Below are positions 59,908 to 64,000 of a stretch of 64,000 nucleotides of DNA, piece by piece. This stretch comes from an uncultured Clostridium sp. (GTDB lineage: Bacteria; Bacillota; Clostridia; Lachnospirales; Lachnospiraceae). The translations under genes were made by a program, and so were the position numbers. Location of the stretch: the NCBI GenBank assembly GCA_900547035.1, contig URFM01000009.1, positions 1 through 64,000 on the forward strand. Reading direction: 5' to 3'. The notes beneath the pieces are model-generated. The model did no database searches, was not told where the DNA came from, and worked only from the letters and a program-made list of their open reading frames with translations. The stretch's first letter is position 1, and the number at the start of each line of letters is the position of its first letter.

Positions 59908-61333
59908 GATAATGATTTTTCAAAGCGTTGCCTGAAAGCTTGGCCCATCCTGCCGAACAGTGTCCCAGGCAGACCAGCACCCATCCCTTTTTCCCTTCCA
60001 GGTGGGGCCATTTCTTCCAGTCAGCCTGCAGAGCCTCCCCGCTCAGGTAGCGGCGGATCTCCTCCCCATCCGGGTCAAGACTAATGGACAGAACCGTTTC
60101 CTCCGGCCGTAAAGCCATCGCCAGCGCATGGGCCGGCTCAAAGCGGTTCTTTTTTACCGTCCCCAGATGAAGTCCCGGGCGCAGCACTTTAAGTCCTTTT
60201 ACATTTCCCAGACAGGCCGGCGCCCGGTAAAGCTGATCTCCAAAAAGCAGGTACTCCCCTTCTCCCTCCAGGGCCTGGGGCGCACGAAGATTCTCCCGGG
60301 CGAAGGTCAGATATTCAGCAGGAGCCGGAAAACTTCTAACTGCGGGAGCTGCCTCCTGTTCTGTAAGCTCCCCCTCTTTTTTCAGCAGGGCAATAAAATG
60401 TCCCTCTCCTCTTGCCTGGTGAGGAAAAATTCGGACGGTATTTCTCAGTCCCTGCTCATCCCCATCCGCTTTTCTCTCTGTCCACTGATACATGCCTTTT
60501 GAAAATCCGGGATATTCAGGCGCCGGCTCTGTGTGAAACTCCGGATGATCCCTCAGGAAGTCCCCTATGGTTCCTTCATTTTCCTCCGGTGAAAAGGTAC
60601 AGGTAGAGTATACCAGCCGCCCGCCGGGACACAGCATCCGGCTGGCCTCCTCCAGAATCCGCCGCTGTCTCTGAGCACAGATCCGCACCTGCTCTTCACT
60701 CCACTCCTTCACTGCCTCAGGCTCCTTGCGAAACATTCCTTCTCCGGAACAGGGCGCATCCACAATGATTCCGTGAAAGAATTCCTGGAAGCGGCCGGAG
60801 AGTTCCTCCGGACTCTGGTTCGTCACCGCGCAGTTCCATATTCCCATTCGCTCCACATTCTGAGAAAGAATCTTGGCCCTTGCGGGATGGATTTCATTGG
60901 ACAGAAGGAACCCCTTTCCCTTCAATCGGGAGGCGGCATGGGTGGTCTTTCCGCCGGGCGCCGCACACAGGTCTAAAATCCGCTCTCCCGGCTGTGGATC
61001 CAGAAGCTGAACCACCGCCATGGCGCTTGGTTCCTGAATGTAGTAAAGCCCTGCATCGTGAAAGGGATGCCTGCCTGGGCGCTCCTCCTCCTGATAATAG
61101 AATCCTTCCCTGGCCCAGGGTACGGGCTCCAGCTGCATTTTCTCCTTTTCCAGCAGTTTCAGGCTTTCCCCAATCCAATCCTCCGTTCTTTCGGACTTAA
61201 AAAAATTAAGTCGCAGGCCCTGGGACCTCGCTTTTTCGTAACTTTCCAGAAACGCCTGGTACTGGCTGCCCAGGAGACCCTCCATTTTGCGGCAAAATGC
61301 CTCCGGCAGATCTTCTCTGCGATTCTCCTCCAC
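59876..61333 (-). CDS. 16S rRNA m5C methyltransferase (RsmF/NOP2-Sun family), 485 aa
   Basis: SAM-dependent RNA cytosine-5 methylase. The binding motif reads ERILDLCAAPGGKTTH, the motif IV cysteine is in VDAPCSGEGMFRKEPEA, and the catalytic-cysteine region is VYSTCTFSPEENE. A C-terminal extension with YLFGDQLYRAPA and PRGLHLGTVKK-like sequence (here RPGLHLGTVKKNRFEP) is the RsmF-type accessory domain. I start at the GTG (61333) with AAAGGAG eight bases upstream; the frame continues to 61444 across a terminator. Converges on dinB. Confidence 0.88.
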   Translation of the reverse strand: MEENRREDLPEAFCRKMEGLLGSQYQAFLESYEKARSQGLRLNFFKSERTEDWIGESLKLLEKEKMQLEPVPWAREGFYYQEEERPGRHPFHDAGLYYIQEPSAMAVVQLLDPQPGERILDLCAAPGGKTTHAASRLKGKGFLLSNEIHPARAKILSQNVERMGIWNCAVTNQSPEELSGRFQEFFHGIIVDAPCSGEGMFRKEPEAVKEWSEEQVRICAQRQRRILEEASRMLCPGGRLVYSTCTFSPEENEGTIGDFLRDHPEFHTEPAPEYPGFSKGMYQWTERKADGDEQGLRNTVRIFPHQARGEGHFIALLKKEGELTEQEAAPAVRSFPAPAEYLTFARENLRAPQALEGEGEYLLFGDQLYRAPACLGNVKGLKVLRPGLHLGTVKKNRFEPAHALAMALRPEETVLSISLDPDGEEIRRYLSGEALQADWKKWPHLEGKKGWVLVCLGHCSAGWAKLSGNALKNHYPKGLRRNAAV

Positions 61334-61357
61334 GCTTTCTTCTCCTTTTCGCAAAAA

Positions 61358-61390
61358 GGCCGCCGGATCTTCGCTCTTGATCCGGCGGCC
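61358..61390 (-). terminator. Terminator between DUF6465 and RsmF-type genes
   Basis: Perfect 12-bp stem GGCCGCCGGATC/GATCCGGCGGCC followed on the minus strand by T5, 25 bp upstream of the RsmF-type GTG start. It lies so close that the tail runs into that gene's ribosome binding site. Confidence 0.85.
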
Positions 61391-61409
61391 CGCCTTTGTT
61401 GTTACAATG

Positions 61410-61841
61410 TTACAGCACAATCTTAAAGTCGTCCTGCGCTTCACCGTTTACCACATAGTAAGCGGCGCCCTCGCTGGCAACAATATAAAGTTCGATGGTC
61501 TTTACGGCCACGCCCTTATGTCCGGCCTTGTAAGCCTTCAGCGCCTGGTCCAGAATATCTTTTGCAACCAGATCCTTTCCGTCAAACTGGAAATGAACCA
61601 CTGCCTTGGGCTCTGCCGCTTTCTTTGCAGTAGTCTTCTTGGCGGGAGCTGCCTTCGTGGTCTTCCCTGCGGTCTTAGCTGCGGTTGTCTTGGCTGCAGT
61701 GCCCTTTACCGCTGTTTCCTCGGTCTTCGCCACAGAAGCCTCGGTAACCGCTGCCTCAGCTTTTACCTCAGCCTTGGGAGCTGCCTTAGGGGCAACCTTC
61801 TTCTGAGCTGTTGTTTTTGTGCTCTTTTTCGGTTCTGTCAT
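61410..61841 (-). CDS. DUF6465 family protein with histone-H1-like N-terminal tail, 143 aa
   Basis: Two parts: a long low-complexity tail of Lys, Ala, Thr and Pro (residues 1-78; KKSTKTTAQKKVAPKAAPKAE, KTTAAKTAGKTTKAAPAKK) like eukaryotic histone H1 tails, then a small globular DUF6465 domain (FDGKDLVAKDILDQALKAYKAGHKG ... LYIVASEGAAYYVVNGEAQDDFKIVL). The tail would bind nucleic acid or acidic surfaces. The domain has no proven role. The GGGAGG site is nine bases upstream, and a perfect consensus promoter indicates high expression. Common in Lachnospiraceae. Confidence 0.85.
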   Translation of the reverse strand: MTEPKKSTKTTAQKKVAPKAAPKAEVKAEAAVTEASVAKTEETAVKGTAAKTTAAKTAGKTTKAAPAKKTTAKKAAEPKAVVHFQFDGKDLVAKDILDQALKAYKAGHKGVAVKTIELYIVASEGAAYYVVNGEAQDDFKIVL

Positions 61842-61972
61842 TACAATCGTCCTCCCTGATTTTCTTCGTAACCATTCAGACCGGTCAGGAAAACGAACCG
61901 TCCCTCATGATTACTTTTCATTCACTACTCATAACATGAACCCTTCAAGTCATACCTAGCTGCACCAAGGGC

Positions 61973-62001
61973 ATTATAGGATGCTTTTTTCGTTTTGTCA
62001 A
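61973..62001 (-). promoter_or_regulatory. Consensus promoter of the DUF6465 gene
   Basis: Perfect TTGACA-17 bp-TATAAT on the minus strand, about 130 bp before the start codon. It is the closest match to consensus in the window. Confidence 0.8.
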
Positions 62002-62056
62002 CAAAATCGACGTAAAAAAGACGTATTTTTCCCAGAAAACGGTGATTTAACCTTTC

Positions 62057-63862
62057 TTATGATACCGGCTGAACCACCGCGGAGGTCTGCGAGACGCCTG
62101 GTCCCTTTGGGGCAGATTCGCTTTCCGCTGGGGTCACGCCCGGGCCGCCTGAAGCAGAACTGCCCTCCGTCTGGGCAACCCCCGGACCTCCGGCTCCTGG
62201 GCCGGCGGCCTGGGTTTCCTGCTCTGTCTGGGCCGCAGCGGGCTCCGTAACCGGCTGCACCTGGGCAGGCTGAGTTTCAGAAGACGGTGTTTGGGCAGGC
62301 TGAGTCTGGGCGGGCGTTTCCGCAGCGGTAGAAACTGCAGGTTCCGTGGGAGCCGCAGTCTGAACCGGAGCCGCAGTGGTCCCGCTGCCCTGTGGCTTTC
62401 CGGAGGCGCTGGTAGTCTTACCGCTTTCCGTTCCCTCCAGATTATAGCAGATCACCGGGAATCCTGCATAGATATTCTCATACAAGGTTTTTGCCGCCGC
62501 GTAAGGCATATTGATACAGCCGTGGGAGCCGTTTGTTTTATAAATAGCCCCGCCGAAGGTAGATCTCCAACTGGCGTCGTGGAAACCAATTCCCCCGTTA
62601 AAGGGCATCCAAAATTTCACCGGACTGGCATAACCCTCACCCCTCAGGACTGCATCCCGCTGCTTGTATGTCAGACCAAACAGCCCCGGAGGTGTGGTAT
62701 AGTTTCTGGACACATTGCCGGAGACAAAATCCGACTCCAGTATTTTCTCTCCGTCCTTGTAAAGAAACAGATGCTGGGCCGTAAGGTTTACCTCCACATA
62801 GGAATTTCCGTAATCCGGAGTCCCGTGGGAAGCTGCGGTCTGGGAATAGACCGGCTCCCTTGTCACGCTCTCCCCCGCCTCCAGAACCGCCAGCAGCTCC
62901 GCTGTCTCCTGGCTCTGGTTTATACGCCATCCATAGCTGCCCGCAACCGAAACCGTTTTCCCATAGCTGGTAGCAAAGTATCTGGTGGTGTAAGCTGTGT
63001 TATGCTCTTTTGCCAAACCGGAAACGAAATCCGCCACTGACGTTTCGTCCACTTGGATCTTCTCCCCATCCCAGGAAAGCCATTGATGGATCTGATTTCC
63101 ATCCAGGATCTGAGTCTGGTCTCCGAAGGTATAGGTCACCGTAAGGTTCACATATCGGTTTCTGGCGTCCCGCTCCGAGATCAGAGCCGCATCCTGGCTG
63201 GTAACAGAAGGCTTTTCGTAGCAGTCCAGCTCCTCCAGATTCAAAGAAAGTGCCAGGTTCTCCACCGCCTGACGGACAGCCTCCATCACCATCTCCTGGT
63301 CCAGAACCGTTCCCTCTGTCTCCGGCACAATCTCGTAGCCCGTTCCTGGTATGTATTCAGACAGATGGGCATCCTTCGGCAAAACCGCCGAGGATGCATC
63401 CATGCAATTCAATTTCTCCACCGCCTGTTCCAGTTTCTCCTCATCATATGCGATCATGGTTTCCACTGTATACTTTTGATCTGAGGCCATGTGAAAAATC
63501 CATTGATATGGATTCTGTGCTTCCAACAGCTCTTCCATTCCTGTGTCAAAGGAGGTATGGAGGCCGATCTCCTCGCCGCCGATGGTCTCCGGCCCCGTCC
63601 TTGCCAATATCTCCAGCTCATATGCTTCTACGTTGGCGGATATCATGGCTTTCGCTTCCGAAACGCTGCGTCCCGAAACATCCAGGCCATTAATCGTCGT
63701 ATTGGGAAAATATACCGACCGGTAAGCCTGGGCGGAATAGATATAAAAGCCTGAGCCTCCTGCTAAAAATACCACGGCCGCTCCGGCAAAGGCCGGAAGC
63801 CAGGATTGGATGCCTTTTTTTCGTCCTCTGCTTTGCCCTCGTTCCTTCTTAACTTCTTCCAT
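62057..63862 (-). CDS. Membrane-anchored L,D-transpeptidase (YkuD), 601 aa
   Basis: Cross-links peptidoglycan by 3-3 bridges or attaches proteins to it. Layout: basic N-terminus, membrane anchor (LPAFAGAAVVFLAGGSGFYIYSA), peptidoglycan-binding repeats (NTTINGLDVSGRSVSEAKAMI ... and a second near 150-280), then a YkuD domain with the catalytic HGCINM motif and FHDASWRSTFGG. A C-terminal tail of about 120 residues is rich in Pro, Thr, Ala and Gln and contains four GPG motifs, three of them GPGV. The ATG shares one base with the TGA of the DUF523 gene. Gene pair transcribed leftward. Confidence 0.9.
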   Translation of the reverse strand: MEEVKKERGQSRGRKKGIQSWLPAFAGAAVVFLAGGSGFYIYSAQAYRSVYFPNTTINGLDVSGRSVSEAKAMISANVEAYELEILARTGPETIGGEEIGLHTSFDTGMEELLEAQNPYQWIFHMASDQKYTVETMIAYDEEKLEQAVEKLNCMDASSAVLPKDAHLSEYIPGTGYEIVPETEGTVLDQEMVMEAVRQAVENLALSLNLEELDCYEKPSVTSQDAALISERDARNRYVNLTVTYTFGDQTQILDGNQIHQWLSWDGEKIQVDETSVADFVSGLAKEHNTAYTTRYFATSYGKTVSVAGSYGWRINQSQETAELLAVLEAGESVTREPVYSQTAASHGTPDYGNSYVEVNLTAQHLFLYKDGEKILESDFVSGNVSRNYTTPPGLFGLTYKQRDAVLRGEGYASPVKFWMPFNGGIGFHDASWRSTFGGAIYKTNGSHGCINMPYAAAKTLYENIYAGFPVICYNLEGTESGKTTSASGKPQGSGTTAAPVQTAAPTEPAVSTAAETPAQTQPAQTPSSETQPAQVQPVTEPAAAQTEQETQAAGPGAGGPGVAQTEGSSASGGPGVTPAESESAPKGPGVSQTSAVVQPVS

Positions 63863-64000
63863 CAGCTCCCTGTTCCTTCCAGGTATTGTTTTAATTTTTC
63901 TATTTCCGTCTCCCCGAAGATCCGGACGCCTCTTTCTTTCAACAGGGCAGCCGCAGTCCCGTCGCCTGAAACCAGTTGTCTGCTGAAGGTTCCGTCATAA
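63862..64000 (-). CDS. DUF523 family protein, C-terminal end (partial)
   Basis: Only the last 45 codons are in the window. YDGTFSRQLVSGDGTAAALLKERGVRIFGE is the conserved DUF523 end, a family of small proteins of unknown function with cysteines in the missing part. The stop TGA overlaps the ATG of the transpeptidase gene by one base, suggesting coupled translation. The start lies beyond the right edge. Confidence 0.65.
   Translation of the reverse strand, partial: YDGTFSRQLVSGDGTAAALLKERGVRIFGETEIEKLKQYLEGTGS

Overview
The window looks like a chromosomal segment of a spore-forming Gram-positive member of the Clostridia, most likely Lachnospiraceae. The grounds are a PurL-PurQ fusion, a PPi-type phosphofructokinase, a clpC-mcsB-mcsA operon, a LysM/GH18 spore-lysis enzyme, DacF-like carboxypeptidase, and families typical of that group (DUF4317, DUF6465, DUF1846). 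AGGAGG-type ribosome binding sites and TTGACA/TATAAT promoters are common. No rRNA, CRISPR array, integrase or complete insertion sequence is visible.

Positions 1-14,100 are accessory. Five tightly packed minus-strand genes (12,292 down to 740) form a class 2 DISARM-type antiphage locus: a cytosine-5 DNA methyltransferase (drmMII), drmE, the helicase drmA and the DUF1998 protein drmB. Where the phospholipase-D gene drmC would be expected there is instead a NERD-nuclease/superfamily-1 helicase gene whose 3' end is cut off. To the right lie a DUF503 gene, two small overlapping ORFs and a HicB-like gene. About 300 bp of degenerate direct repeats then separate the conserved gene at 14,113 from what looks like its original terminator.

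Positions 14,100-32,700 are mostly housekeeping: a HI0933/BaiN-like flavoprotein with a tandem-domain PPK2, aspartate kinase, an HD hydrolase behind purL, PPi-PFK, a DUF1846 protein, a degenerate sigma-like protein, a LysR regulator, a nuclease-helicase of the DinG/XPD type, an HPr-like protein without the active histidine, a LysM/GH18 enzyme and a free-standing NUMOD protein.

Positions 32,700-44,500 are a galactose-type sugar module on the minus strand. A YesN response regulator, YesM-type sensor kinase, membrane-anchored sugar-binding protein and lipoprotein sugar-binding protein lie upstream of mglB-mglA-mglC. The layout suggests that an extracytoplasmic sugar-binding protein and kinase control the transporter. 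A DarA-like PII protein and DUF4317 protein lie just upstream.

Positions 44,500-64,000 hold an orphan lipoprotein, tRNA-Trp, radA, the clpC-mcsB-mcsA operon led by a GntR (not CtsR) regulator with a clear operator, and a cell-envelope group (cohesin-like membrane protein, SH3/glucosaminidase, D-Ala-D-Ala carboxypeptidase, L,D-transpeptidase). They also hold an SOS-type dinB polymerase gene, an RsmF-type rRNA methyltransferase, a histone-H1-like DUF6465 protein and the end of a DUF523 gene. Functions are inferred from sequence motifs by eye; no database search was run.
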